Positions 1 to 7,177 of a DNA stretch of 8,225 nt are shown piece by piece (position 1 is the stretch's first letter; every line of letters begins with the position of its first letter). Under the pieces are notes generated by a model. The model did not search any database and was not told the DNA's origin. It saw only the letters and a list, made by a program, of their open reading frames with translations. The stretch is taken from positions 1 through 8,225 of the forward strand of contig CALVWH010000018.1 of assembly GCA_944364705.1 (NCBI GenBank). The letters run 5' to 3'. The translations under genes and the position numbers were made by a program. This DNA comes from an uncultured Bacilli bacterium (GTDB lineage Bacteria > Bacillota_I > Bacilli_A > RF39 > UBA660).

Positions 1-2
1 TA

Positions 3-22
3 GGTAGTGTGCAATGTTTTAT
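3..22 (+). repeat. Left terminal inverted repeat
   Basis: The sequence GGTAGTGTGCAATGTTTTAT matches the reverse complement of 1778-1797 at 17 of 20 positions (mismatches at repeat positions 2, 10 and 13). No further match extends outward, so base 3 is taken as the element boundary. The first eight bases recur inverted at 23-30, making a local palindrome. Confidence 0.8.
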
Positions 23-30
23 ACACTACC
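3..30 (+). terminator. Left-end hairpin, possible terminator of incoming transcription
   Basis: A perfect 8-bp stem (GGTAGTGT at 3-10, ACACTACC at 23-30) encloses a 12-base loop and is followed by ACTTG and a T-rich run. On a transcript entering from the left flank this has the shape of an intrinsic terminator and could insulate the transposase gene. The T-tract begins a few bases after the stem, so termination strength is doubtful. The same palindrome may instead be a transposase binding structure. Confidence 0.35.
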
Positions 31-134
31 ACTTGTTTTTCCTTTTATTTATAAGACTTTTTTCTATATTTTTCTTTTCCCCCTCTTTTTTATGGGAATT
101 TTTTTATAGAATTATCTTTTTTGTCTATCAAAAA

Positions 135-195
135 ATGACAGATTTCGTTATAATGATTTTATCCAAAACAATCATAGAAACGAGGTATCTGTCAT
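135..195 (+). promoter_or_regulatory. Inverted repeat overlapping the transposase start codon
   Basis: ATGACAGAT at 135-143 is the perfect reverse complement of ATCTGTCAT at 187-195, separated by 43 bases. The right arm covers the first two bases of the ATG start codon and directly abuts the ribosome binding site GAGGT (182-186). The left arm lies upstream of the candidate -10 box, so RNA from the element's own promoter would lack it. Read-through RNA from outside would contain both arms and could hide the start. This matches in principle the protection against outside transcription known for IS10 and IS50. The stem has only three G:C pairs and a long loop, so folding is uncertain. Confidence 0.4.
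149..154 (+). promoter_or_regulatory. Candidate -10 box of the transposase promoter
   Basis: A consensus TATAAT lies 40 bases before the transposase ATG, which would put the transcription start near 161 and leave a leader of about 33 bases. No good -35 hexamer is seen at 16-18 bases spacing (that position reads about TATCAA; TTGTCT at 121-126 is 22 bases away). The call rests on the -10 alone. Confidence 0.4.
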
Positions 196-1624
196 GTTTA
201 GAATTATACCATTTATTATTACTTTTTTAAATAGAATTAATAAAATTATTTGGAATTTTATCATTTTTCTTTCCAAATTTATTAAAATTGATGAAATTAA
301 TCACCTCAATGATAAACCTAATGACGTGAAATATCGTTTGTTTCATGTCGATGAACCTGCTATTATTGAACCTTTTGTTAAAATAAAACATAAAGATTAT
401 AAGCAACTTATTAAAGACAAGAATATCAAACCTATTAAACGTCGTAATGGTAAAGAAATCACTATTGATGTTCATTGTCCTTGTTGTGGTGCTCCGAAAG
501 CATATCTTTACGATAACACCGGGAAACAAAATCAATTTGAATGCAAAGTTTGTTCTTTTATCTTTTCTACTAATCCCAATAAAGAAAAGGATGTTATTTT
601 AAAATGCCCTCATTGTAGGTATCAACTAAACTTATATCATCGCCGTGAAGACTTTGATGTTTATCGTTGTAAGAATGATAAATGTCCTTTTTATCTGAAA
701 AACAAAGCGTCTTTAAATTCTCATGATCTTAGGCTTTATATTGAACATCCAGAAAAAATCAAACTTCGTTATATCTATCGTAAATTTAATATTGATTTTC
801 CTACTTTACAAAAGGACTATCGTGAGTTTATTCACTCTCCCATTGATTTATCTAAAGCTTATTCTTCTAAGTATATCATTGGCCTTTGTCTTACTTATCA
901 CGTAAATTATGGACTTTCTTATAGACAAACTGCTTCTATTTTACAAGATGTTCATGAAGTTCATATTTCTTATAAAACGGTAGAAAACTACTGCAAAGCT
1001 GCTTCCTCTATTATTCATCCTTTACTTGAATTCTTTCCTTATGAACTTTCTGATACCATTGCTGCTGATGAAACTTACATAAAAGTTCTCGGTAAGACAA
1101 ATTATGTTTTCTTTTGGTTTGATGCTATCAAGAAAATTGTTACTTCTTACCGTGTCTTTGATAAACGTGACTCTTTATCCTCTATCAAAGCAGCTTTCTC
1201 TACTTTAGCCAAATATGATACCCTGCCAGAATCTCTTAAAGTCATTTCTGATGGTAATCCCATTTACAATGTTGCTGTAGAATATTGGTCTCAAAATGGC
1301 CTTCCTTTTCAACTTTATCAGGTGATTGGACTTACAAATCAAGATGAAACTTCTAAAGAATATAGAAGTCAAAAACAAATCATTGAACGTTTTAATCGCA
1401 CCTTAAAGTATTACTATCGTCCCAAAGGTGGGTTTACTTCTCTTGATCATGCCAATTCTTATATGGTCTTGTTTGCTACCTACAATAACTTTTTAAGACC
1501 TAACAAATCTCTCGAATGGAAGACTCCTGTACATCTTGATGAACTTAATGGCATTTCAAACATGCCTAACAAATGGATTGAATTATTAAATCTTGGTTAC
1601 AAATATTCTGATATTTATTGCTAA
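194..1624 (+). CDS. DDE transposase, zinc-ribbon N-terminus, IS6/IS240-like core
   Basis: Catalyses movement of the surrounding insertion sequence. From the N-terminus there is a hydrophobic and basic stretch (residues 1-32), then two cysteine pairs forming a zinc ribbon (C95/C98 and C117/C120), then a second set (C138/C141 and C159/C164). A helix-turn-helix-like region follows (about 240-268), then the catalytic domain. The likely DDE triad is D292 (in ADETYIKV), D353 (in ISDGNPIY) and E398 (in IIERFNRTLK), with K405 seven residues after the glutamate as usual for these enzymes. The DETYIKV motif is typical of IS6/IS240 transposases. At 476 residues the protein is about twice the length of a classical IS6 transposase, and the second D to E spacing is wider (44 intervening residues against about 34). 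The ATG at 194 is supported by GAGGT seven bases upstream. The frame is uninterrupted and all catalytic residues are present, so it is probably active. Exact IS subfamily is uncertain. Confidence 0.88.
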   Translation: MFRIIPFIITFLNRINKIIWNFIIFLSKFIKIDEINHLNDKPNDVKYRLFHVDEPAIIEPFVKIKHKDYKQLIKDKNIKPIKRRNGKEITIDVHCPCCGAPKAYLYDNTGKQNQFECKVCSFIFSTNPNKEKDVILKCPHCRYQLNLYHRREDFDVYRCKNDKCPFYLKNKASLNSHDLRLYIEHPEKIKLRYIYRKFNIDFPTLQKDYREFIHSPIDLSKAYSSKYIIGLCLTYHVNYGLSYRQTASILQDVHEVHISYKTVENYCKAASSIIHPLLEFFPYELSDTIAADETYIKVLGKTNYVFFWFDAIKKIVTSYRVFDKRDSLSSIKAAFSTLAKYDTLPESLKVISDGNPIYNVAVEYWSQNGLPFQLYQVIGLTNQDETSKEYRSQKQIIERFNRTLKYYYRPKGGFTSLDHANSYMVLFATYNNFLRPNKSLEWKTPVHLDELNGISNMPNKWIELLNLGYKYSDIYC

Positions 1625-1777
1625 GCATTATTTTTTTAATACTCTTCTTAGCTTGTTTTCATCATGTCTTTTTTTATTAATTCTATTTTCAAAGATCAAT
1701 TTTCCTATCTTTTTTTGATAGTTTTATATTAAGATTTTCTTCTTAACATCATTTTTGTCTAGTGTATCTTGTTTTCC
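1625..1777 (+). other. Non-coding 3' end of the insertion sequence
   Basis: This very AT-rich stretch between the transposase stop and the right terminal repeat holds no supportable gene. It has several weak inverted repeats: GCTAAG 1620-1625 with CTTAGC 1647-1652 (overlapping the stop codon), CTATC 1705-1709 with GATAG 1717-1721 around seven T, and TTAAGA 1729-1734 with TCTTAA 1741-1746. Any of these could end the transposase transcript, but none has a strong GC stem followed by a clean T-run, so no single terminator is called. Confidence 0.5.
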
Positions 1778-1797
1778 ATAAAACTTTTCACACTATC
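1778..1797 (-). repeat. Right terminal inverted repeat
   Basis: Read on the minus strand it is GATAGTGTGAAAAGTTTTAT, matching the left end at 17 of 20 positions. It differs at the second base (A rather than G). As at the left end, an inverted copy of the TAGTGT core lies just inside (1760-1765 against ACACTA at 1790-1795), here with a 24-base spacer instead of 12. Confidence 0.78.
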
Positions 1798-1833
1798 GTT
1801 TTTATTATAACAAAGAATAAAAAAAAAAGAAAG

Positions 1834-4800
1834 TTAAAAAAGAGATAATTGACTTGATTCATCCATTCCGTCTAAAATTCCCATCATTCGCATCTTATCG
1901 ATTAACGTTGCGGAAATTTTCGCGCGTTTTTGTAAATCTTCAATACTTAAAAAGGCTCTTTTTTCTCTTTCTTTTACGATGTTTTGAGCAACCGTATCTC
2001 CAAGTCCATCAATGGATGCAAAAGGAGGATAAAGGGTATGCTCATCTTTTACACCAAAAACGGTTGCTTCGCTTTTGTTTAAATCAATGTTAGCAAACGT
2101 AATTCCTCTAGCGGTTGCTTCTAAAGCAAGTTGCAAACTTTCTAAAATTCCCTTCTCCTTATTGGAAGCTTCGTTTCCTTTGTTCATAATTTCAACAATT
2201 CGTTCTTTAATCGTATCATATCCTTTAATCATGGCTTCTACATCAAAATCAGTTGCTTTCGAAGTGAACCAAGAGGCATAGTACCATGCAGGATGGTGAA
2301 CTTTAAAATATGCGATTCGGAAAGCTGAAGTTACATAAGCAGTTGCATGCGCTTTAGGGAACATATATTTAATTTTTTGGCAAGATTTAATGAACCATTC
2401 TTCGATTCCGGCATTTCTCATTTCTTCTTCCATTCCAGCCCAGGTTTCAGGATCTTTGGATGCTTTTCCTTTTCGAACAAATTCCATGATTTTAAACGCA
2501 CGAATTGGTTCTAATCCATGATACATCAAATACACCATGATATCATCCCGGCAGCCAATAACATCTTTAAATGGAACGACTTTGTTTCGAATTAATTCTT
2601 GGGCATTTCCAAGCCATACATCGGTTCCATGAGAAAGTCCAGAGATTTTAATTAGTTCGGCAAAGGTTGTTGGTTTGGTATCCACAAGCATACTAATGGT
2701 AAAGTTTGTTCCAAATTCTGGAATTCCTAATGTTCCAGTTTCATTCATGATTTGTTCTTTGGTAACCCCTAAAGGTTCTGGGGATAAAAAGATTCCCATA
2801 GTTGGTTTATCGTCTAATGGAACTTTGGTAATATCCATTCCGGATAAATCTTGTATCATACGAAGTTGGGTTGGATCAGAATGTCCTAAAATATCTAGCT
2901 TTAAAACATCTTGATCGATGGCATGGTAATCAAAATGAGTGGTTCGCCATGCCGAGGTTGGATCATCGGCAGGATATTGAAATGGCGTAAAGTCAAAAAC
3001 ATCCATATATCCTGGAATAACAACAATTCCTCCAGGGTGCTGTCCCGTTGTTCTTTTTACTCCAGTACATCCCATAGCAAGCCGTTCAACTTCGGCTGTT
3101 CTCATCGTAATTCCTTTATCTTCGCAATATCCTTTGACAAATCCAAAGGCGGTTTTTTCTGCAACCGTTCCAATCGTTCCTGCACGATATACATTATCTT
3201 CTCCGAAAAGTACTTTCGTATATTCGTGGGCATCGGCTTGGTTTAAATCGGAAAAGTTTAAATCGATATCAGGTACTTTATCTGCATTAAATCCTAAGAA
3301 TGTTGCGAATGGCATATCGTTTCCGTCTTTTTTCATTTTTGTACCACATTTTGGACAATTATAATCAGGTAAATCAAATCCACTAGAATACGTTTCTCCT
3401 AATGGTTTGCCATCAAGTTCAAAAATACTATGTTTACAATTTGGACACATGTAATGAGCTGGAAGTGGATTTACTTCGGTAATTCCCATCATGGTTGCGA
3501 CAAAGGAAGAACCTACCGAACCACGGCTACCAACTAAATACCCATCGTCATTTGAGTGTTTTACTAATTTTTGAGCAATTAAATAGATAACATCAAATCC
3601 CCCACCAATAATTCCTCCTAATTGTTTTTTCATTTTTTGTTTTAAATCTTCTTCGGTTAATTCTTCGGAAGACTTTGCTTGTAAATGTTTTTTGATGACA
3701 TCTTTGACATGATCAAAGCCTTTTAAAATTGCTTCGTGTAATCGTTTGAAAGCTTCTTTGGTATACGCTTCTCCTTCTAAAGTACCTTCTTCGGTTAATT
3801 CTTCTTTTATCGTATTAAAGATACCATCTCCATAAAGTTCTTTCGCAATTCTCTCTTCAATATTATATGGCAAAGGATCTCCATATAAATCTTTGGCTTT
3901 GGTATAAACTAAATCGGTTACGGTTTCTACAGAATGATCGATTTTTGGAGAAAATGGAACTCCGCCAGTTTCGATAATAACTTCGATAATATCTACCATA
4001 TCCGCAATTTTATTGGTATTCGTTACAACAATTTCTTTGGCTTTTTCTTCTCCTAAAAAGGCAAAATCATCGAGCATTTCTCTCGTCGTCCGAAAATGCA
4101 TGGAAGGAATATTGGTAATGTTGTTTTTGGCAAGGGGATGTCTTCCTCCTCCTGGAACTTTTTGGTTAACAATGATTTCCCGGTAAATTTTATCTTCTCT
4201 GGTCAAGTGATGAACATCTCCGGTGGCAACGATATATTTTCCAGAATCTTCGGTTACCCTGACAATTTTCTTTATTTGTTCTAATAATTCTTCTTTGTTT
4301 GCGAAATCCCCCGTTTGAAGTAAATGGTCATAACATTCTGGTGGTTGCACTTCAACGTAATCATAAAAGTTGATTATGTTTGAAAGTTCTTCATCACTTT
4401 TTCTCGTTGCTTCTTGAAATACTTCACTTTCGTAGCACCCACTACCAACAAGAATTCCTTCGCGAAGTTCGTTTAATTTGCTTCGTAAAATTCTTGGAGT
4501 TTTATATAAATATACCGTATTAGCAAGACTAATGATTTTAAATAAATTTTTAAGTCCTACTTTGTTTAATACTAATAAATTGACATGAAAAGCTCGACCA
4601 TATTTATGAATTTCATCTTTTGAAACTAATTTATCTAAGTCGTTCATTTTTTCGATGTTTCGATCATAAAGTTTTTTCATCATTTTATGGAAAACTAAAG
4701 CGGTTCCTTCGGCATCGTAATCTCCTCGATGGTGTGCAGATTCATCCCATGGTACGTTGTATCTTTTTACCAAAGCGGACAAACTATGACGAGCAAAATT

Positions 4801-6435
4801 ATTATCCATGGTTCTAGAAAGTTCTAAGGTATCGATGACTGGATTGGTAAATTCACCAAGGTCATATTTTTTTAGTGCCATTTCTAGAAAAGATACGTCA
4901 AATTTCGCATTGTGGGCAACCATTGGTAAATCTTGATACCAATCTTTAAAGCGTTTAATAGCATTTTCTTCGTTGTCTTTATCTTTTAACATTTCATCGG
5001 TAATATTTGTAACTTCTACAATTTTTTTAGGAAGTGGTCTTCCTGGATTGATTAATTCATCATAGCGTTCGATAATTTCTCCGTCTTTAATTTTAACGGC
5101 TCCAATTTCAATGATGGAATCTTTTCCACCTGCATTAAATCCGGTGGTTTCAAAGTCGAAAACAACATATGTGTTGTCTAAAAGTTTTGTATCGTTTGGT
5201 CTTAAAACGATGTTAACCGAATCATCGATCAAGGTAATTTCCGTTCCATAAATGGCTTTAAATGGACGGTCTTGTTTTTGTAACCCTTTGACTAAATTAT
5301 AAACATGTGGAAAGGCTTGGCAACCATTATGATCGGTTATCGCAATCGCAGGATGTCCAAATTCATATGCTTTTTTAACGAGTACTTCTTCGTTTACGAC
5401 TCCATCCATTTGACTCATCATGGTATGGGCATGAAGTTCTACTCTTTTTTCTTCTTCATCATCGGTTATTTTTTCTACTTCTTTTTTTATTTTATTGGCA
5501 TCTCGAATTTGGAACGTAAGTTCTTTGCTGTATTGATCATCTTTTACGTTTCCTTTGAATACATACCAATTTCCTTTTTTAAGACCTTTGATAATCCATT
5601 TGTATTCTTCATCATCGTGAACAAAAACTTTGGCGTACATACTATCTTTAAAATCGGTTACTTTTAAAGTTAAAATACGAAGTCCTGTTTTGGTTTCTAA
5701 AACATCCACATCGGCAAAAATATAAGCTTCGATAACAACGTTATTCATAGGAGTTTGAATTTTTGAAATGGAAATTGGATCTTCTTCAATTTTTCTTCCC
5801 ATGACGATGCTATCGTCTTCGGTACTAACAACAAGTGGTTCTTTTTTAAATGTTTTTTTCCATTCTTTTTTTTCTTCTAAAGCGATTTCTTTTTTTGGCA
5901 TTTCTGATATTTTAGCTGCTTTTTCTTCTAATTCTTTTTTGATTTTTTCTTCAAAATCATGGGAAGCGTTTTCATTTACTTTTAAAGTGATGGAAAAAGG
6001 ATATCCTACTTGATGAAAAAAAGATTCTAGTTTTAATAAAATGGTTTGCATTTTCATTTCTTCGGCTTTATTTAAAACTTCTATTTCTAAGGTGTTTTCT
6101 TTTTTGGTAAGTTTACGGTCGATAAAACTTTCAAAAACAAAAGAATTTTGGCTATACTGTTTTAAAAAGTCTTCATAGTATTCTTTGATTTTGTCTTCAT
6201 CGATTTCTTTTACGGTAAGATTTAAAGAAATTTCATAGTTTGTATAAGCTTTTTGTAATCCTTCTTTTAATTTTTGATAAATGGATAATGGTAAATTTTT
6301 ATTTAAACAAAGGCAGAATACATAATGGGTTCTTGCTTTGTTGGTAATAATTTTTTCTAATTTTCCATGAGAAAAATATTCTTCTGGAATTGGTTCTGGT
6401 AAATGATTTAATAGTATTTTTAATTTTTCTTCCAT
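1834..6435 (-). CDS. polC: DNA polymerase III alpha subunit, PolC type, with 3'-5' exonuclease
   Basis: The main chromosomal replicase of low-GC Gram-positive bacteria: it extends DNA and proofreads in one chain. Domains in order: N-terminal domain (about 1-180), OB fold (about 230-315), first half of the PHP domain (H335/H337, D368/H369, E399), inserted DEDDh exonuclease (D427 and E429 in DFETTG, H508 to D513 region, H569/D574), rest of the PHP domain (D740, H742), then the polymerase core. The core has GSRGSVGSS (969-977), a four-cysteine zinc site (C997/C1000/C1027/C1030) and catalytic D1056, D1058 (PDIDLNFS) and D1181 (KLDILGH), with a QHPGG motif at 1132-1136. The chain ends in QLSLF, the expected clamp-binding motif. 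Length 1533 exceeds the usual 1430-1460; an extra charged stretch near 868-934 explains most of this. The ATG at 6435 has AAGGTGG (6446-6440) upstream. No terminator is seen after the TAA, and an insertion sequence begins 36 bp further on. Identification is secure. Confidence 0.98.
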   Translation of the reverse strand: MEEKLKILLNHLPEPIPEEYFSHGKLEKIITNKARTHYVFCLCLNKNLPLSIYQKLKEGLQKAYTNYEISLNLTVKEIDEDKIKEYYEDFLKQYSQNSFVFESFIDRKLTKKENTLEIEVLNKAEEMKMQTILLKLESFFHQVGYPFSITLKVNENASHDFEEKIKKELEEKAAKISEMPKKEIALEEKKEWKKTFKKEPLVVSTEDDSIVMGRKIEEDPISISKIQTPMNNVVIEAYIFADVDVLETKTGLRILTLKVTDFKDSMYAKVFVHDDEEYKWIIKGLKKGNWYVFKGNVKDDQYSKELTFQIRDANKIKKEVEKITDDEEEKRVELHAHTMMSQMDGVVNEEVLVKKAYEFGHPAIAITDHNGCQAFPHVYNLVKGLQKQDRPFKAIYGTEITLIDDSVNIVLRPNDTKLLDNTYVVFDFETTGFNAGGKDSIIEIGAVKIKDGEIIERYDELINPGRPLPKKIVEVTNITDEMLKDKDNEENAIKRFKDWYQDLPMVAHNAKFDVSFLEMALKKYDLGEFTNPVIDTLELSRTMDNNFARHSLSALVKRYNVPWDESAHHRGDYDAEGTALVFHKMMKKLYDRNIEKMNDLDKLVSKDEIHKYGRAFHVNLLVLNKVGLKNLFKIISLANTVYLYKTPRILRSKLNELREGILVGSGCYESEVFQEATRKSDEELSNIINFYDYVEVQPPECYDHLLQTGDFANKEELLEQIKKIVRVTEDSGKYIVATGDVHHLTREDKIYREIIVNQKVPGGGRHPLAKNNITNIPSMHFRTTREMLDDFAFLGEEKAKEIVVTNTNKIADMVDIIEVIIETGGVPFSPKIDHSVETVTDLVYTKAKDLYGDPLPYNIEERIAKELYGDGIFNTIKEELTEEGTLEGEAYTKEAFKRLHEAILKGFDHVKDVIKKHLQAKSSEELTEEDLKQKMKKQLGGIIGGGFDVIYLIAQKLVKHSNDDGYLVGSRGSVGSSFVATMMGITEVNPLPAHYMCPNCKHSIFELDGKPLGETYSSGFDLPDYNCPKCGTKMKKDGNDMPFATFLGFNADKVPDIDLNFSDLNQADAHEYTKVLFGEDNVYRAGTIGTVAEKTAFGFVKGYCEDKGITMRTAEVERLAMGCTGVKRTTGQHPGGIVVIPGYMDVFDFTPFQYPADDPTSAWRTTHFDYHAIDQDVLKLDILGHSDPTQLRMIQDLSGMDITKVPLDDKPTMGIFLSPEPLGVTKEQIMNETGTLGIPEFGTNFTISMLVDTKPTTFAELIKISGLSHGTDVWLGNAQELIRNKVVPFKDVIGCRDDIMVYLMYHGLEPIRAFKIMEFVRKGKASKDPETWAGMEEEMRNAGIEEWFIKSCQKIKYMFPKAHATAYVTSAFRIAYFKVHHPAWYYASWFTSKATDFDVEAMIKGYDTIKERIVEIMNKGNEASNKEKGILESLQLALEATARGITFANIDLNKSEATVFGVKDEHTLYPPFASIDGLGDTVAQNIVKEREKRAFLSIEDLQKRAKISATLIDKMRMMGILDGMDESSQLSLF

Positions 6436-6461
6436 ACGACCACCTTTTTTTATTTTATCAA

Positions 6462-6488
6462 AAAAATACTATAATTTATAGTATTTTT
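6462..6488 (-). terminator. AT-rich perfect hairpin between acetyltransferase gene and polC
   Basis: Perfect 12-bp arms (6462-6473 and 6477-6488) enclose a 3-base loop. Only one pair is G:C. On the minus strand the stem begins eight bases after the acetyltransferase TAA and runs into seven T, the form of a weak intrinsic terminator; symmetry gives the plus strand the same shape. It sits 14 bases upstream of the polC ribosome binding site and contains -10-like hexamers (TATAAT at 6470-6475 on the plus strand), so it may instead attenuate transcription into polC or be part of its promoter region. Confidence 0.5.
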
Positions 6489-6496
6489 GGAAAATT

Positions 6497-6955
6497 TTAC
6501 CTTCTATGATAGGAATAAATTTCGTTTTCATCTTCTCTTTTTTCTCTTTGATATCCGTTTTTTTGTGCTACTTTAATGCTTGCATAATTATAATGATGAA
6601 TGGCTAGTTTTATTTTTTCATAATTTGGGTTTTGATCTAAAAAATGTTTGGTTGCTTCGTTTAATAAAATGGTTGCGTATTGTTTTTTTCGGTGTTCTGG
6701 ATGGATTGCATATTCAAACACCATTTGTTTTCGCAAAGCTTCTTTGTTTACTTTTAAATAACCAATTAAGGTATCTTCATGGAAAACCATATAACTGATA
6801 TGATTTTCGTCTTCCGATTCTTTTAAATATTGTAAAAAGCGGCGACTAATATACGCAATATCTTCACTTTCACTCATAACACGCCGAAAGGTATAATGTT
6901 CCAGATTATTTTCCTGAAAAGGTTCTACCGACAAAGTATCCATTTTTTCTTTCAT
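6497..6955 (-). CDS. GNAT family N-acetyltransferase
   Basis: A 152-residue protein with the layout of a single GNAT domain, which transfers an acetyl group from acetyl-CoA to an amine; the substrate cannot be told. Motif A is the strand VFEYAIHPEHR (79-89) followed by the acetyl-CoA loop R89-K-K-Q-Y-A94. In it the usual first glycine of R/QxxGxG/A is glutamine, a departure that could weaken cofactor binding. Motif B is NYASIKVAQKNGYQ (123-136), the classical asparagine, serine and Gly-Tyr pattern. The start ATG overlaps the stop of the preceding membrane-protein gene as ATGA (6952-6955), and GAGGAG at 6968-6963 lies seven bases upstream, so the two are probably translationally coupled. The gene ends 61 bp before polC. 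It could modify a protein, a small molecule or a ribosomal protein; nothing marks it as RimI. Family certain, role unknown. Confidence 0.85.
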   Translation of the reverse strand: MKEKMDTLSVEPFQENNLEHYTFRRVMSESEDIAYISRRFLQYLKESEDENHISYMVFHEDTLIGYLKVNKEALRKQMVFEYAIHPEHRKKQYATILLNEATKHFLDQNPNYEKIKLAIHHYNYASIKVAQKNGYQREKREDENEIYSYHRR

Positions 6956-7161
6956 TCTTTTTCTCCTCGAATTTTTATATTGATATCTCCATCAGAATCC
7001 ATAGTAAAGACATATGCTTTTGGATTTTTTATAGAATTTGGAACCGAAAAAATACTGGTATGAAAGATTAAATAGAAAAAAGAGACAAAGAAAAGAGAAA
7101 AACTAATAAGATAAAATGCTCCTATATATTTTTGAGGGTTCCATGTTTCTTTTATTTTCAT
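6952..7161 (-). CDS. Small single-pass membrane protein, function unknown
   Basis: A 69-residue protein not recognised as any known family. A short basic N-terminus (MKIKETWNPQK) leads into one long hydrophobic segment (about residues 13-33, rich in Phe, Leu, Ile and Tyr). A polar tail of about 35 residues follows, ending in a charged stretch with DSDGD at 55-59. The layout fits a membrane anchor with a small soluble tail; by the positive-inside tendency the N-terminus would be inside and the tail outside. A GTG at 7170 in the same frame would add three residues, but the ATG at 7161 is preferred because AGGTG sits six bases before it and the GTG lies inside that site. The gene starts 16 bp after the U32-like stop and overlaps the acetyltransferase start by four bases. 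This packing, plus good ribosome binding sites, is the main evidence that it is real. Confidence 0.65.
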   Translation of the reverse strand: MKIKETWNPQKYIGAFYLISFSLFFVSFFYLIFHTSIFSVPNSIKNPKAYVFTMDSDGDINIKIRGEKE

Positions 7162-7167
7162 TGTTTT

Positions 7168-7172
7168 CACCT
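7168..7172 (-). promoter_or_regulatory. Ribosome binding site that sets the small membrane protein start
   Basis: AGGTG on the minus strand lies six bases before the ATG at 7161. It overlaps the alternative GTG start at 7170, which has no comparable site of its own, so the 69-residue reading is favoured over 72 residues. Confidence 0.6.
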
Positions 7173-7177
7173 ATCTT

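Larger units (their letters stand above)
3..1797 (+). mobile_element. Insertion sequence, IS6-like, one transposase gene
   Basis: A self-contained element of about 1.8 kb: imperfect terminal inverted repeats (3-22 and 1778-1797, 17 of 20 matching) enclose one transposase gene on the + strand and short AT-rich non-coding ends. The left terminus begins GG, then has TGTG and GCAA. This resembles the ends known for the IS6 family (IS26 begins GGCACTGTTGCAAA), which agrees with the IS240-type catalytic domain of the transposase. No passenger gene is present. Only two bases lie outside the left end, so a target-site duplication cannot be tested. The first bases after the right end are GTTTTTAT. The element lies 36 bp beyond the polC stop codon and faces it. 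Family assignment is an inference from the ends and catalytic motifs. The element looks intact, because the gene has no frameshift and both ends are present. Confidence 0.8.

Noticed and set aside
9..230. Plus-strand open frame of 73 codons over the left end of the element
   Set aside because: Almost all Phe, Leu and Ile from T-rich DNA, overlaps the transposase start in another frame, and starts inside the terminal repeat.
227..535. Open frame on the minus strand inside the transposase gene
   Set aside because: It is antisense to a well-supported transposase, has no ribosome binding site or recognisable motif, and reads as an AT-driven shadow.
125..1721. 11-base inverted match CTATCAAAAAA (125-135) with TTTTTTGATAG (1711-1721) inside the element
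   Set aside because: Mostly an A/T homopolymer with five informative bases; expected by chance at this composition.
1785..1811. Possible outward promoter at the right end of the element (TTTTCA then TATAAC)
   Set aside because: The spacing is 15 bases, both hexamers are weak in an AT-rich background, and it would read antisense into polC. IS6 elements can make hybrid promoters, but this is too weak to call.
5305..5667. 120-codon plus-strand open frame opposite polC
   Set aside because: It is the complement of conserved PolC PHP and OB-fold coding sequence; its Phe/Tyr-rich composition mirrors Lys/Glu codons.
7006..7035. DSDGD in the small membrane protein as a calcium-binding loop
   Set aside because: Only three alternating aspartates are present and the remaining ligand positions of an EF-hand or dockerin loop are missing.
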